A DNA stretch of 64,000 nt from Macquaria australasica (GCA_005408345.1 SEMN01000063.1:1364001-1428000), one strand, 5' to 3'. Positions 1 to 12,424 are shown, counted from the stretch's first letter. Program-made: numbers and translations. Notes: a model not told the origin generated them from the sequence alone.

Positions 1-1700
1 TGAAAGTAATAGCTTCTTGGCGTGAAGCGCGTTCAAGTGCGCTCAAGTGGATGCGGTATCTTCATGGCCAGAGGCGCAAGGCACACCTGGAGTAACTTTG
101 AAACTTGGTCAGATGAGGAGAACTATATTGTAATAATTTTATGTGGGTGTGTTAGGGGCTGGTGTCAGTCGTGACCAGTTACATCAGCTCCTTTCGAAGT
201 ACTTACCAGAGGCCAGACCACTGTTTTCGGAAATAATTTGCACCAAGGGCATGCAAGTGTGAATATACAGCAGTGGACCTCCATCTACTAAAGGGATCAC
301 AATAAGACAGAGCATGGGTGCACTGTACACAATGAGCTACCAAAATTGTACCAAAATACCAAACAGCTGCATTACAGAGGAAAAATACTGTGTGGAACTG
401 TGTCTTGGTAAAAAGCTGCTTTGCCAGTGCAGAGCTGCACTTAGTGCCGTTTATCTGCACAGAAATAGAACCCAAAATGTTCTTGCCATTTTCTGACATC
501 CTCATCATTTGCCATTAACTTTGTCCTTAAAAACATTGAAGACGTAAATGTGGTTTTCCAATATTGAGTACATTACGAAGCATTTTTCCCAAATTAATCA
601 TACTGTTATGGGTAAAATTCTATTGTTATTATTTATACTACTAATAGCAGCAACAATAGTTGTTGGGGCAATTGCACCTGATTGATGTCAGAGTGAGCAA
701 ATCCTTCATCACCAAAATACTAAGTGATACAATCCACAGCACAAACAAGACACTTTTCATAGAGGGTGACAGTAGCCGTGTTTCCATTCAATTGTCAAGG
801 CAATTCTAAGCAAACGTTTGAAATGTTGCAAAAAAGAAATGCGAATTAGACGCGTTATCATCAACTGGTTTGGAGCGAATAAACTAGGCTCGTAGCAAAG
901 CGTAGTTTTGTGTAGTTTAGGCTACACTTTACGCATGGCTGTAATCCGCCAGTAAACAGAGTAGAAGAAGCAGAGCTCACGAACCGGAAACAAAACAAGT
1001 CGCCTTGGCCATCTAACCCATCTACGGGAGAAAAATGGAGAAAGGTCCTCTGGAATTTGTTTCTCTTGGGCAAGTTTGAATTGTTTTAATTATCATGTCA
1101 ACTAGTATTGGTCGTGTTTCATGCTGTCTGGAGACGAAGACAAATTACTGCGGAACGGTTCAGCAGAAACAGGTGATTAGTAATGCGAGTTAAATGTTCG
1201 CTACGTCAGGACTTATTCGGCAAAGCCGTTTCCATATCCCATTTAGCACATTAACTCTTTTCAACAAAGTCAAAAACCACCTCAAGCAAGCGTAAAATTT
1301 TTTTGCGCAATTGAGGAAGTTTTATCAAATTTTGCCATTTCCATACAGCTTTTCTAATATGATACTTGCGCACAAAAATGTTTTTTCAAAATATGTAGGA
1401 AACAACGGCTATTCAGAAACTCAATATACAGTAAATAACCACTAGTGCTCACTGATATCACACAGTATCTGTCTGGAAACTCAGTAATTTATCACCTTGA
1501 CCTTAAATAGATTGTGATTATGATAAAGCTTAATACGTCATTCCAAAAATAGCAGCCTCACACTGACTACACTGCCCGCCTAAATGACAGGAAGTGTTTT
1601 CGTCACACTTTGAGCACTGCAGGTCTGAGTATGTAAAAACAAACACTCTGCTTTAGACACTTCTTAAGCACTGTCTTTTGCCTGTGTAATGTTTTTTTTT
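1..1700. other. Gene-free AT-rich stretch
   Basis: I see no convincing exon, promoter or RNA gene here. All reading frames are short and lack codon bias or paired splice sites. The DNA is unremarkable AT-rich intergenic or intronic sequence. Confidence 0.5.
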
Positions 1701-1730
1701 TTTTTCAAAAATACACACTGGTCCATGGTA

Positions 1731-2300
1731 CGGCTGTGTGTGTGTGTTTTATGAATTTAAATATCCAGATAAGAGTGTGTATGCATGTGTGTGCGTGGAA
1801 GAGGGAGAATGGAAAAACAAACAAGAAAGAAGATGGAGTAAGACAGAGATATAAAGACAAACAAGAGAAAGTGTGTGTGTGCATGTGAATGTGTGCGAGT
1901 TGTAATTGCAATGAATGTGTGGCCTTCATCCTGTGTTCCTTGAACTGTGCATGATGAGTGTCTGCGTTGACACATCTACATAATTGTTTTGCGTGTGTAA
2001 ACCAACAAATTATGTAGATAGAATGAATTGTGTATATAATTATGTGCATCGTGTATGGACAGTATGGACGCGACACAGTCGGTGTGAGTGTGCATTTCTG
2101 TGTGTGCAAATTGGTGTGTGTGCGAGTCTTCAAAAAAATGCTTGTGTATGAATACACTTGTGCGTGTGTGGCCGTCTTGTCATGTCTTGCATGTTTTTGT
2201 GATATTTCAGTGCTGGTGTGTATTTGTGTGTGTGTGGTACTGTATAATAATTTGTATGTGTGTGTCGATGTGCGTTTGTCCTCTGCCCAGATGGCTGTGC
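1731..2300. repeat. Degenerate TG-rich (GT)n-derived tract
   Basis: Broken runs of TG dinucleotides alternate with short unique sequence over about 550 bp. Both strands show spurious open frames rich in Val/Cys (plus strand) or His/Thr (minus strand), which is what a decayed GT microsatellite produces. No gene is supported. Confidence 0.6.
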
Positions 2301-2380
2301 TCAGAGGCTGGAGCTTCTGAGATCTGTTGCCAGCGGTGAATACTGATCAGAGATCACTGTCACATCTATGGGACACACAT

Positions 2381-2414
<34 letters not shown>
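2381..2414. repeat. (CA)n microsatellite
   Basis: An almost uninterrupted CA dinucleotide run of about 17 units, flanked by imperfect CA-rich sequence out to about 2455. Probably length-polymorphic. Confidence 0.9.
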
Positions 2415-2418
<4 letters not shown>

Positions 2419-2816
2419 GTCATCCATCTTCACTCACACACACCTCCACTTCCACATGGTCGAACTACTAATTTACACAGCCACTATGTCCTCCATGCTG
2501 ATATTTTCTGGCTCTGCAGGTCACGGCTGAAACACTGATTACCAGGCTGTCTGTCACACCTGAAGATTGACACCCTGCAGGGACGAAGCAGGGAGATTTC
2601 AGTTTTATGCTGTGATTATGATACTTAATCAGGACTGTTTAAAGAAATGTGGATTTTGCTGGATGTACAGTCATTACAATTTTGGTTTCTACAGAGCAGA
2701 TCTTTCTACTTTCAGTGAACACTTTGTAGCTAGAATGGGCTCTTGAAAGCACTTCACTACAAAACAATTTAAATGAGTAGTTGAGGGACAGAAAATGAAC
2801 TGGCAACCAGTATAAT

Positions 2817-3105
2817 TATCGATTAATTGTTAAAGTCGTATTTCAAAAATGCCAAACATTCTCTTGTTCCAGCTTCTCAAATGTGAGGATTTGCTGCTCT
2901 TTCTGTCTCAAGTGATAATAAACTGAATATTTTTGGGGTTTGGACTGTTGGTCAGACAAAACTAGAAATTTCAATGAGTCACCTTGGGCTTTAGGAAATT
3001 GTGATGGGCATTTTTCCTAATTGTCTGACATTTTATTGACTGAACCAATAATTGAGTAATTGAGAAAATCATCGTCTGGTTAATTAATAATGAAAATGAC
3101 AATGA
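2817..3105 (+). repeat. Interspersed repeat family A, copy 1
   Basis: Shares an ordered set of blocks with the copies near 6.27, 10.99, 13.27, 19.77 and 24.11 kb: a block around 'tgtgaggatttgctgct', then 'tttggactgttggtcagac', then an 'aaattgtgatgggca' block, then 'gacattttat', ending in AT-rich runs of 'gattaattga' type. This order is typical of an old high-copy teleost repeat, probably a non-autonomous DNA element; the class was not proven. Plus orientation. Confidence 0.7.
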
Positions 3106-3182
3106 CAAAACAAACAAAACTACTTTTTTCAGTTATGTAATTTTAATTAAATAGTGTTTTTCTTCTTAATATTTTTAATTCT

Positions 3183-3300
3183 GGCTGGGTGATATGGTTG
3201 AAAAAATGATATTGATATGTAACATGATATGGTGAAAATGCACAAAACCTGATGTTCAATGCAGCAATGTGTGTTCTACTGTTGCATTATATTTGTTTGT
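3183..3300 (+). repeat. 'Gctgggtgatat' type repeat remnant
   Basis: Begins with a 'ctgggtgatatgg' core followed by alternating 'gatat' and 'aaaatg' blocks. Comparable starts occur near 22,848 and, more degraded, near 15,965 and 40,353. This looks like a decayed dispersed repeat. Confidence 0.4.
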
Positions 3301-4430
3301 TTTTAATTACAATTTACTGAATAATCAATATGGATAACAGACTTTTGTATATGATCAAATATGATTCCACTCAAAGTCAATAAACTATAATACCAAATTA
3401 CTGCCCATCCCCATTTTGAATATTAGCTTTTTATTAATGACTCAATAGTAACAGTCCAAAGGAAAAGCATTATAGGTAAAGAGTTAATCCTCAGTGGCAT
3501 TGCTGTCACAGTTGAAACATTCTGTAAATATGTTCCCACACTGCATTGTTACAAGCTGCAGTCATTTGTTGTTGTCCATTTTGAGAGCAAGCAAACAAAA
3601 TCAGAAAGGTAAATGAATCTACACGTCAGTATTAAAATCAGAAACTCACTGCAGTATTATTACATTGTGTTATCACGTGGTGAAACACTGTGGTAATTTA
3701 CAGTTCCATAAAGTGAATCCCATATCTCCCGACCTCCTCCCACAGCGCCAGCTACTCCTTCACCTGTCAGCAGGTTGCCACTGATAATGACATGATCTGG
3801 AAGATTGCTCGCAATATGCTGCAATAAGGATTTGCTAATGCTCATAGATGACAACACCAATAAAAACATTTTCTGTAATGTGTATGGGCAGCTTCAGCTG
3901 AACATACTGATGGACAATATGTTCCTGTTATGTATGCTGAAAGGTGCTGCGCAGAAAAGCTCGCTCTGCTTTATTTGAAAATCCAGAGGGCAGTAAAGTG
4001 CGTTTGGAAAGCAAGAAATCTAATCCTCTGGCAAAGTAATTGTTGAGTCACTGGTGGTGATCAATAACTCCATCAAATTCCTGCAGATATATTTTGGTCA
4101 TTTTGTTCTACTGAGCAGTAAAATGTTAATATGCGCATTTAAAGCCAACGTTAAATTACACGACACAGAAAGCAGCTGTAATGTAAATGGTTTGGATCAG
4201 ACATTTCTCTATCGACCCTTTTCACACCTCAGCCTTTCCTTCGGTTGGTAACAAACCTTTTGAATACCTTTCCGTTCACAGAACCAAACTGCTCTTCTGC
4301 AATGATCAAACCTGCCCTCTCCTCCTCTAATCAGCACTAAGCAAATGAATGCAAATTGCTCTACAGAGGACGAGCCACAGCAGTGTCCATCACGCCCCGA
4401 CACACACTCTGAGATGTAGTTAAGTGTGCA
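3300..4430. other. Non-coding stretch without recognised genes
   Basis: Unique-looking AT-rich DNA. A minus-strand open frame at 3660-3869 carries a possible donor but no believable acceptor or family signature, so it is not called as an exon. Confidence 0.4.
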
Positions 4431-4437
4431 CAGCGCA

Positions 4438-4463
4438 ACACACACACACACACACACACACAC
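4438..4463. repeat. (CA)n microsatellite with CA-rich flank
   Basis: A pure CA run of 13 units, followed by scattered CACACA blocks out to about 4980. This explains the His/Thr-rich and Val/Cys-rich spurious frames on the two strands. Confidence 0.85.
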
Positions 4464-4999
4464 GAGAGCACGACTGAACTCTGACAAACACATACACACA
4501 AAAATGCGCGAAACACAGATATACTGCCACACATTATCCCCCATACAGAAAGGGTTGTGTACTACAAACAAAAACACACTCATGCACAAACACACACACG
4601 CTCAGATAATATTCCATCACTTGCATTATCCCACATAATGTCCTCATCACACAAAAACACACACAGACGCAGTATCCCACTGCCTTCCCAGACAAAATGA
4701 AAATGAGGAGGCAGCCGCATCACACCTCCAAATGGGCTTTGGTCTCTCAGAGGACTTTCAGTGAGGGGAGAACTCGCTGCTCTCCTGTGGTTGTCACCAA
4801 CACTAATCTGTCTTACACACACACACACGTTTCAAACAGGCACAAACACACACATACGCTGATATATGGATGTACACATCATTTTTCTCACAATTTCTCA
4901 TGCACAGTCAGAAACATGCACACACACAGTACAAACAGATACATGTGCACATTCACACACTGTTTCTTGTGCCGTGTCGATGCCTCTCTGTCTAGCAAG

Positions 5000-6260
5000 C
5001 GCACTTGCACGAACCCCGTCAGTGCAACACATGAGAAAGTGCATTATGAGTCCGGGCTTCCTCTGCATTCCAGCTGTCCCTGCTCGACAGGTATATGGGC
5101 TTTCTCTGGGGGGGTGGGGGGGTTTGAAATGCAATCGTTTCTCAACGTTCAGTTCCTGAACTGAAGAAATACAACGCTGGAACCTCTCATGTCGCATTCC
5201 AGACATAAACAAGAGGAGGAAGAACAAGAAAACAAAAAGGCAAACGCGTACAAAAATGCAATGAAAAAAACATCTGCATTTCTGTAACCACACCAGGGCT
5301 TCTAAAACCCCACCTCCCCTGGAAAATAGAAAACAGGATTTCTGTCACAAACAGAACACTGCCCAAGTACACAGAAAGAGCAAACACAAAAAACACCAAG
5401 TATGTACAGTAGAACACATGCACACCCAAACATCTGCCGTGCCTCAGAGTGGAAGTGGAGGTGGGCTGCACATGTTTTCACAGGGGGTTCTCAGGTTTCA
5501 CTAGGTAGGGAACCCCAAGGTTCTCCCAGTGAACGCTGTGTCGTGCACAGCTGAGGAGCAGCTCTGAGAGCTTTGATCCACTTACCCGAAGGCACAAAAT
5601 GAAGAACTTTGTTGGTCTCCATAGCTGAGCAAGTGGTGGCGAATGCACACTTCCTCTCTCCAACCGCCTCCCCCCCAAGTCAACCCATCATGGTTGTGTT
5701 ATCCTGTGCTGATGAGTGTGAGATCACCTCTGCTCCCTTGCTCTGCTCTGTTTCTAACTGCCTCTCAGACACATGCAGTGACTCAGCCCCACTCTGCCTG
5801 CCTATTCACTGTCTCACCGCTGGGTCCTAGTGCCTTCTTTTTTCCCCCTCCGCTTCACTATCCCAGCTTACCAGTCAGCAGCCTATGGCAGGCCAGCATG
5901 CAGCGAGGCAAACCGTACGTCAAGACACACCTCCCCAACACACTTCTCTCAATGCAGCAAAGCCAACATGCGACATGACATCTTGTTAGCAGTCATAGCT
6001 ACTCACCAGGTCGCCATTGCTTTGTCATAAAGCTCAGACGTACCAAACTAGTTTCACCATGAATTTGAGCCAATCTCTCCCCATGATCTCATTCACATAC
6101 GTCTTACATACTCATACTGGCTTGTGTTAGGAATGCAACGGTATTGCTTTGTCTTTCTCTGCGAAATATTGTGGATCAGAATTTAATCAAGATAAATCTA
6201 AACCAAATCAGGCCCAAGTCCAACCCTTACTTGGACTTAACTTTTCGTCCCAGCTTGACA
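5000..6260. other. Non-coding stretch without recognised genes
   Basis: Mixed-composition unique DNA with short G-run and C-run segments (for example 5108-5122). Overlapping open frames on both strands lack splice sites and family motifs. Nothing further can be supported. Confidence 0.4.
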
Positions 6261-6269
6261 AGCTCAAAA

Positions 6270-6640
6270 TCACTTTCTCTACTTCACCTCAAACGTGAGG
6301 ATTAACTTTTCTCAGTTTTGTCATTTTTGAACTGTTGGTTGGACAAAAACCATTGAAAGATGTCAGCTTGGGCTCAGGTAAATTGTGATTTTTCACCATT
6401 TTAAAGACATAAAACATATTTTAGAAACGAGTAGTTGATTAATTGAAAAAATGTGTGTGAGATAAATCAATAATTAGAATAGTTGTTAGTGGGGCTTTCT
6501 GGAGGACTAGTGGTTGGAACATATGGCCCAACGTTGACCTTTGTTGCGTGTCATGCCCCTCTTTCTCCACATGTCTCCTGTCTGCATCTATACTGTCAAT
6601 TATTGAATAAAATGCCAAGAAATATTCTTAGTGAGTTGCA
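6270..6640 (+). repeat. Interspersed repeat family A, copy 2, split by an insertion
   Basis: The family A blocks run from about 6,270 to 6,490. The usual 'agttgcagccct' terminus appears only at 6,634-6,645. The 142 bp in between belong to a different repeat (next entry), so this copy was interrupted after it had inserted. Confidence 0.6.
6491..6632 (+). mobile_element. SINE-like element nested in repeat copy 2
   Basis: Contains the blocks 'agtggttggaac', 'gacctttgttgcgtgtcat' and 'cccctctttctcc', ending in an AATAAAA-like tail. This order is familiar from short retroposed repeats in perch-like fish. It is flanked by 'ttagt' on both sides (6486-6490 and 6628-6632), a candidate 5-bp target duplication. 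The related tail at 12.53-12.65 kb looks like another member. The class assignment is from pattern memory, not a search. Confidence 0.45.
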
Positions 6641-6929
6641 GCCCTGATCAAAACTGACTTCTGTCTTTGCCTTGATGTGAGAAGAACATGATGGCAAAGA
6701 TTTGTTGATATAGTACCTGACAGCCAGAAAAAGAAAGAAATGCATCACAAAATATTTCAAGAGTAATCCACAGACAGAACCACTGCTAAAGTACACGGTT
6801 CTTAACTGGGAGCAGAGAGTGTAAATTGTGGCAAAGAGCACAGACAAGTCCATCATGCCTAGCTAAAGTGACAGGGACTGGGATCTTGCCAAAATCTCCA
6901 GTCCTGCATGATGACAGGTAACCTCAACT

Positions 6930-6975
6930 CTGTCCAAAAAAAAAAAAAACACACAAAAAAAAAAAAAACAAGCTA
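6930..6975. repeat. A-rich low-complexity tract
   Basis: Two runs of 13-14 A residues separated by 'cacac'. Simple low-complexity sequence. Confidence 0.8.
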
Positions 6976-6999
6976 CTGCTGAGACCTTGTGATTCTGGC

Positions 7000-9900
7000 T
7001 TTCAAGTCTTGGTTTTATTGTAGTCACTGTGAACTCAATACACCAATCTAATCAATTAAGGTTTGTACTAAAGGACAGAAATGACAAATGTGATCACATT
7101 CTTATATTTAAATTCAAATGCACAGAAATAAAATAATAGCAACACTGCACACCCACCACCTCCCACTAGTTGTTTCCACCACACATGTATCCATTTGTAA
7201 ATAGTAACACCAATGCTATCACAGCATAGTAATGTACGACCGTTAACACAGGCAGCCTGAATGAATGCACATCATCTGAAATCGAAATAAAAATTGATTA
7301 AAAGCTGTGGTTTTGACTTTCTCACTGGTACATTTAAATGATATATTCAGTGAATGACCAGTTTGCACAAAAGTGGTAATAAAAGTGAGGTCACAAAGAC
7401 ACTATGTACTACCTACTATATGCATCAGGTATGCATTTTTATCCTTCCTACGACCCCTATCAGGCATCGTACAAGCTATGTAACTTCAGAGCAAATTGTT
7501 CTGATATGAAAGGTCATAACCCCGGAAGACAATAAATAGGGCTCCCCTGGATGACTCCGAGGCACTAAAATAAAGTCTCATGATCATGAATGCTATCACC
7601 AAAGAGCCAGTGTAACCAACTTTTACATCAGTTTAGCTTGTTGACCTTGAGGCTTGTTAAAGACAGTCAAAAAGAAAACATAATTTGGACTCAAACAAAG
7701 GAGGAGATCCCTTTCCTCTTAACTGTCCACAATATAAAAGTTCCACATTGACTGCTACTCTAACTTCACCTTTTATTAGTAATAATACCTCAGTTGAACC
7801 TACTACTACCACCACCATCATTTCTTTCATTTCTACTACTCGAAGTAAGACAACTGCAGCAATTCCCATTAAAGTTTCAACTAATCACTTTTTTGTTACA
7901 ACTACAATATGGGTTCTACTTGCTGTTATTCGTACACAATGTATACTCTCAAACCACAAACAAACCACTACATTAACAGGAATCTGAAACTAATCCTAAA
8001 ATTAACAAATGGTTCACCCAACCTGCGATTAGCTCCTGTCACTTGTAGTTCTTCATATTAGCAGTTCACTTATGCTGCTTTTTCTTCTATTATTGGCAAT
8101 ATTATTAAAGTTGTAGACATGTTCTTAAATAAAAACAAAATTGCATCTTTAATTCTAACTTTCCAATTATTTACACTGTTAAATGTCTCAAGATGACGGT
8201 CAAATTTACTTGTTGCCTTTTATAGTGGTACATTTGAGTAGCTTCTTTTTGTAATGTAATAATGAGCGGTTTGGGTAAATTTACAAATCTACCAGACACA
8301 GGCTACTGGATCAAAAAGTTAATTTCCCACCCTGATGTAAATGCTCTGTGAAAGGTCAGTCATTTGCATAAGCCAGCATATATAACATCACTGTGTGTGG
8401 TAACGGCCAGTGGGTCTGCTTTGCATAGGAACTGTTACGCACCGTGAGGGCAAATGCGTCACTCAGTAAACCAGGGCGCATTCTCCCCGGAGGATAATTC
8501 AAGTGTTCTCACCCACCACGAACCTGCAACCCAGATGACACGAAGGGTGCACTCCAGTTAAACACCAAATGGCATGGCTACATTACAACCCATGTCTTGG
8601 TAAATGTCAATAGGAGCGACAGAGTTGACAACCTGGGGAAACATGGCCGTAGTGTCTAGTGATGCATGGAAGCCTGGAGGTTGGATTTACACTTGTTTCC
8701 ATCTTTGTCATTTACTGGAGCCAGAAAAGTCAAATTACACGGGTGCACCTGAGGTGGCTCGAGTATGTGCATGTGCCACATTAAGCTCAATAGAGTGGAC
8801 GTGGAAAAAAAATACTGCAAATGAAAAAATAAAATCCAAACTGTATGCAGAAAAAAAAAACATGAATGAGAAAACAATCTTTAAAAGTAGCAAGAAAGCT
8901 GTACGCCGGTTATGTAATATCCATGCTTGATTGTGTAAGGAAACTATTCCCAAACTCAAATCTTTTGCTTGCTTTGGTTCGTCTTACTTTCAGTCTTGAA
9001 ACTGTTTCGACGCAGAGGTTCAGTTTAGTGCCTACAGGTGTCCTGGCCAGTGACTGACAGAGGTCAGGTGTCACGTCAGACTTGCCCTACCAGCTCTCTA
9101 AAAGCCTAAATGTTCACTTAATCTTTGAACTTGATGGCTCTACTGAGAAGCAATGCAGAAAGGATGACTGCCTGTAACCTTCATTAAAATATTCTCAGTT
9201 TTTGTTGACAGGATTTCATTCTTTTTAGGTGTGATGCACCTCGTAAAACTTGCTTATAGTTCACCCAACAAACTCATTCACGTGTAGCACACTGCAGATT
9301 CTCCACAAAGAGGAGCTGTACTGGATGTTTCAGGCCAATACTTATATACTGATATTAGTATTTGACAATTTAAAAAAATCTCATAATATATCAGCCAATA
9401 CATAAAACACATAACATATGAGAATCCCACTTAAATTTGGTTATTAAACCTGCAATAACCGATTTGTTTTGGCCACTTTTGTTTTGGCAGCAGAAACAAT
9501 CTGCAAACACAACATTCACATATCACCTTTCAAGTTGATCTGCCAAACTTGTTAGGAAACAGTTGCTTATTTACACAGTTACTGTTCAACATTATCATTC
9601 ATTTGGAGTCGTGTTTCTGTCCACCTGAGTGAATGTATTCACTCTGTTTTAGCTCAGTTTTTGGTCTCCACCAACTCCTGAGGGAAATATCTGGCTTTTT
9701 AGCTGCTAAATGTTCCACTATGTTCACCCTTTCACATTGTAATTTGATACATTGTTATTATAAAAATATAGATTATAGCAGCTTTGTACAACTGCAGCCA
9801 ACACATGTACTGAGCTGGATATTTTACAGTTGACAAACAAATGGTGAATGTTTCTAAATTACCTTTAATTCATATTTGTAGCATTTTGGTATTGCAATTT

Positions 9901-10980
9901 CTTGTTATCAGCCATCAAAAACGGCAATATGTGATTAGCTAAACTTGGCCACAAATATTGACCATGCTAATATACAGTGTATTGGTGGGGCTTTACTAAC
10001 AATGATATACGTGTATTTGTTAGAATTATTCTGTACTTTTTAATCTCACAATAATAGTTTTAGCTTGAACCAAGGGGAGAGAGAGTGTGTTGGCACGCGC
10101 TGTCAAAATATCATGAGAAAGGGAAAAGGGAGTTATGCAAACCGAAATATCTAACTAATGTTTCACTTAATTATAGCTGCCATCGTATCCAGGAACCAGA
10201 CTCCAGTACAATATGGCTGTTAAAAACAAAACAGCTACCATGTTTGAACAAGGACTGCCTTTCATTACCTCATCTACAACTGTTAATTTCAACCACACCA
10301 ATGTTCCACCCAAACCTTGAGTAGTACTCCCTCTTAGGTTGTGGAAAACAAAGAAATACAAGTTGTGGCCCATGGTATTGGGGTGATAGTGTTGGTTGTA
10401 AGCTTGCTTTGGCCAGCAATCAGTTTGCAACAGGGAGAACAGAAGGACGTGAGAGGTTTCACATAACCTGCCACTGCCATATGTTATGTTCCACTGTCCC
10501 TGACACTAAACTCTTACTGTCTACTTACTTTAAGTCACTGTGGAAAACAGGGCCAACCCTGAAGATCTGAATCGTCGTTCCAATCTTCATTTGACTACAG
10601 TAAATGCTTTGGGAGAAGCACATCTTTAGGACGTAGGCCTGGTTTGACGACGTTTGTTGGAGTTCAATGCTTTCAGCAATTTTTTGTGCTAAGAAAAAGT
10701 ACAGTAAGTGCTCTTTGGGCTGCTCCCCACCATGCATAACACGGTTTCACCAGGAAGGACACATTTGTGCAACTGCAACACTTGTTCCCATGGCAATTTT
10801 CTTTGAGTGCACAAAAAACAAAACAAAAATACTGTTGCCTATTTGTTAAATAACAGAAACTGTATTTACTGAGATTCGGCTGAAGGCCGTTGCCTCCACA
10901 CCTGGAGGCTGCCCAGTACAGCTACAGTCTGATCTGTTCAATTCTGATATTCCATTAATAGTTTTGGCATTTTCTTTTAA
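7000..10980. other. Gene-poor AT-rich stretch
   Basis: No exon can be supported. A TATATAA string occurs at 8,384 and a degraded 'gatat/ccaata' repeat near 9,330-9,420. The open frames are short, A/T-biased at all codon positions and without splice sites. Confidence 0.4.
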
Positions 10981-10984
10981 ATCA

Positions 10985-11205
10985 AGCAACAATTGTGGTT
11001 CCAGCCTCTCCATACTGAAGGTTTGCTGCTTCTTTGATGTCCGTCACTGTAAATGGAATATCTTTGGTTTTTGGACTGCTGATCAGGAAAAACAAGGAAT
11101 TTAAAGATATCCCATTTTCTGACATTTTTTAAACTAAATGATTAACCGTAAAAAATAACTGATAGATTAATTGATAATGAAAATAATTGTTAGTTGCAGC
11201 CCTTC
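10985..11205 (+). repeat. Interspersed repeat family A, copy 3
   Basis: Carries the family blocks 'gtttgctgcttctttgatgt', 'atatctttggtttttggac' and 'aaataattgttagttgcagc', ending in 'ccctt'. Plus orientation, and the clearest 3' terminus of the family in this window. Confidence 0.7.
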
Positions 11206-11745
11206 AATTAAATGCTGTGATCAAGGCACCTCAACAGGACTAATTAAGTAGGGACAAGAGCTGCTATTTTACTTCCCTGCCCAACATTATCTTTACCTTT
11301 AGGACACTACCGCGTAAAGGTTATTAAAGTCATTGATTAATTTGAATTGCATAGAATTAAATGTCTATAAATATTTACAAACTATTTTTTTCTCTTCACA
11401 CACAAGAATCATCTTTAAAAAATGGCCCATTTCTGTCTAAATATTTTCATTTTAAGAAAATAATTCCCCTTCATAATGAAGAGTCATGATGACCGTTTCA
11501 AATGTATGTTTAAAAAGTTATGTTATTTATCAGTATACTTAAAATATAACTTACAATGGTTGTGCTTTTCTCAATGCTAGCTTTAATGGTATCAGACGCT
11601 GGCAGGTGCTCTTGGTAAATAGTTGATGTCATTTATTAAAAGGTCCAGGAATGCCACAGTGCCTTGTTGTTATGGAGTTCAGCTGTGCTTTGGACTGATG
11701 TCTGCCTTGTTTGTGTTAAGGTGTTTGCCTAAAGCTGTGTGAGTC

Positions 11746-11753
11746 TATATAAC
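11746..11753 (+). promoter_or_regulatory. TATA box upstream of a signal-peptide exon
   Basis: TATATAAC lies about 30 bp before a plausible start near 11,776 and 72 bp before the ATG at 11,825. Its spacing relative to that ATG and the following donor site is what makes it notable. TATA-like strings are common in AT-rich DNA, so it depends on the adjacent exon being real. Confidence 0.35.
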
Positions 11754-11824
11754 AAAATGCCAATTCCCAATCATTCACTACATTCCTAAACTAGCAGCAG
11801 CCTGCCAAGCTTCAGAGGAAGGGT

Positions 11825-11900
11825 ATGCCACACAACACAGCAAAACTAAGTATTTTCCTTCTACTGACCGAGTTGTTAATGCTACAACTGTTGTGTGCAG
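11825..11900 (+). CDS. Candidate first exon of a small secreted protein
   Basis: From ATG 11,825 (G at -3) the frame encodes 25 residues: a short polar start (MPHNTAK), then a Leu-rich hydrophobic core, then 'LLCA', which is the shape of a cleavable signal peptide. It ends in GCAG followed by GTAGGT, a good donor, leaving phase 1, as is common in secreted-protein genes. A TATA box sits at the expected distance upstream. A possible second exon (12,094-12,245, after an 'acagag' acceptor) would start Gly-Cys-Cys. From the first of these cysteines it has Ile-Pro at positions 10-11 and Cys at position 25, a spacing seen in CC chemokines. The fourth chemokine cysteine and the Trp helix are not visible in that frame. 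Function is unknown; the chemokine idea is an inference. Confidence 0.33.
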
Positions 11901-12261
11901 GTAGGTGTACAGTATGTAGTACAGTGTAGTTTGTATTTCTTCTGAGCATTTTCGCCATTTTATATGTTAAATATGTTAATGTTAAATATGTTGTATGTAT
12001 TGTAATTTAACTGGATGAGTTTTGTTTTATTTTGTCCACACATTCACACACATACTGTGCTGTATATGTGTGTACTGTTATAGCCTAACAGAGGCTGCTG
12101 TCAGCCCTCCTCCCTCAAGAAAATCCCATCGTGCCTTAGACTCCAGCTGAGGGCTCGAAGCCAGGTCTGCTTCTTGTTGCTGCTCAGAGCAACACATCTA
12201 GTAAAGACGGTTCCTCGCTCTCTCCAGCTAATTGGCATCAAGAGATAGTTCCATCACATAC

Positions 12262-12424
12262 CTGGAGTGGGAGGTCTCTGTGTGTAAAAACAGATCAAAT
12301 TTCAGTTTCAGATGATACCGAGCGCACAGGGAGGCGTCTGGAACGATCCTGCGGCTACTCTGCGGCTCGTCATCAGTGGGTGCTCTGAGGCTGGAGGTGG
12401 GAATGGCCTCCAGGAAGCTCACAG
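12262..12424 (-). CDS. Exon-like block of an unrecognised gene
   Basis: On the minus strand a frame with strong G/C third-position bias, unlike its surroundings, runs through 53 codons. It begins VSFLEAIPTSSL and ends near LHTETSHS. It is bounded by a 'CAG|GTATGTG' donor at 12,262 and a possible acceptor at 12,424, preceded by a CA-rich tract with a 'cactaac' branch-like site. No family was recognised. The same DNA is also partly open on the plus strand, so the coding strand is uncertain. It could instead be a conserved non-coding segment or an exon of a longer minus-strand transcript. Confidence 0.3.

Noticed and set aside
1705..2157. 150-codon minus-strand frame rich in His/Thr/Leu
   Set aside because: It is the complement of degenerate TG repeats; the same artefact occurs at 4,209-5,300.
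3660..3869. Minus-strand frame containing HIASNLPDHVIISGNLLTG before an ACAG|GTGAAG donor
   Set aside because: Exon-like in appearance, but acceptor choices are poor, no family was recognised, and it does not join in frame to the 12.3-kb block.
8384..8620. TATATAA string with GC-richer DNA downstream
   Set aside because: No reading frame or donor follows at a sensible distance.
9330..9420. Possible 'gatat/ccaata' repeat
   Set aside because: Too degraded to define ends or orientation.
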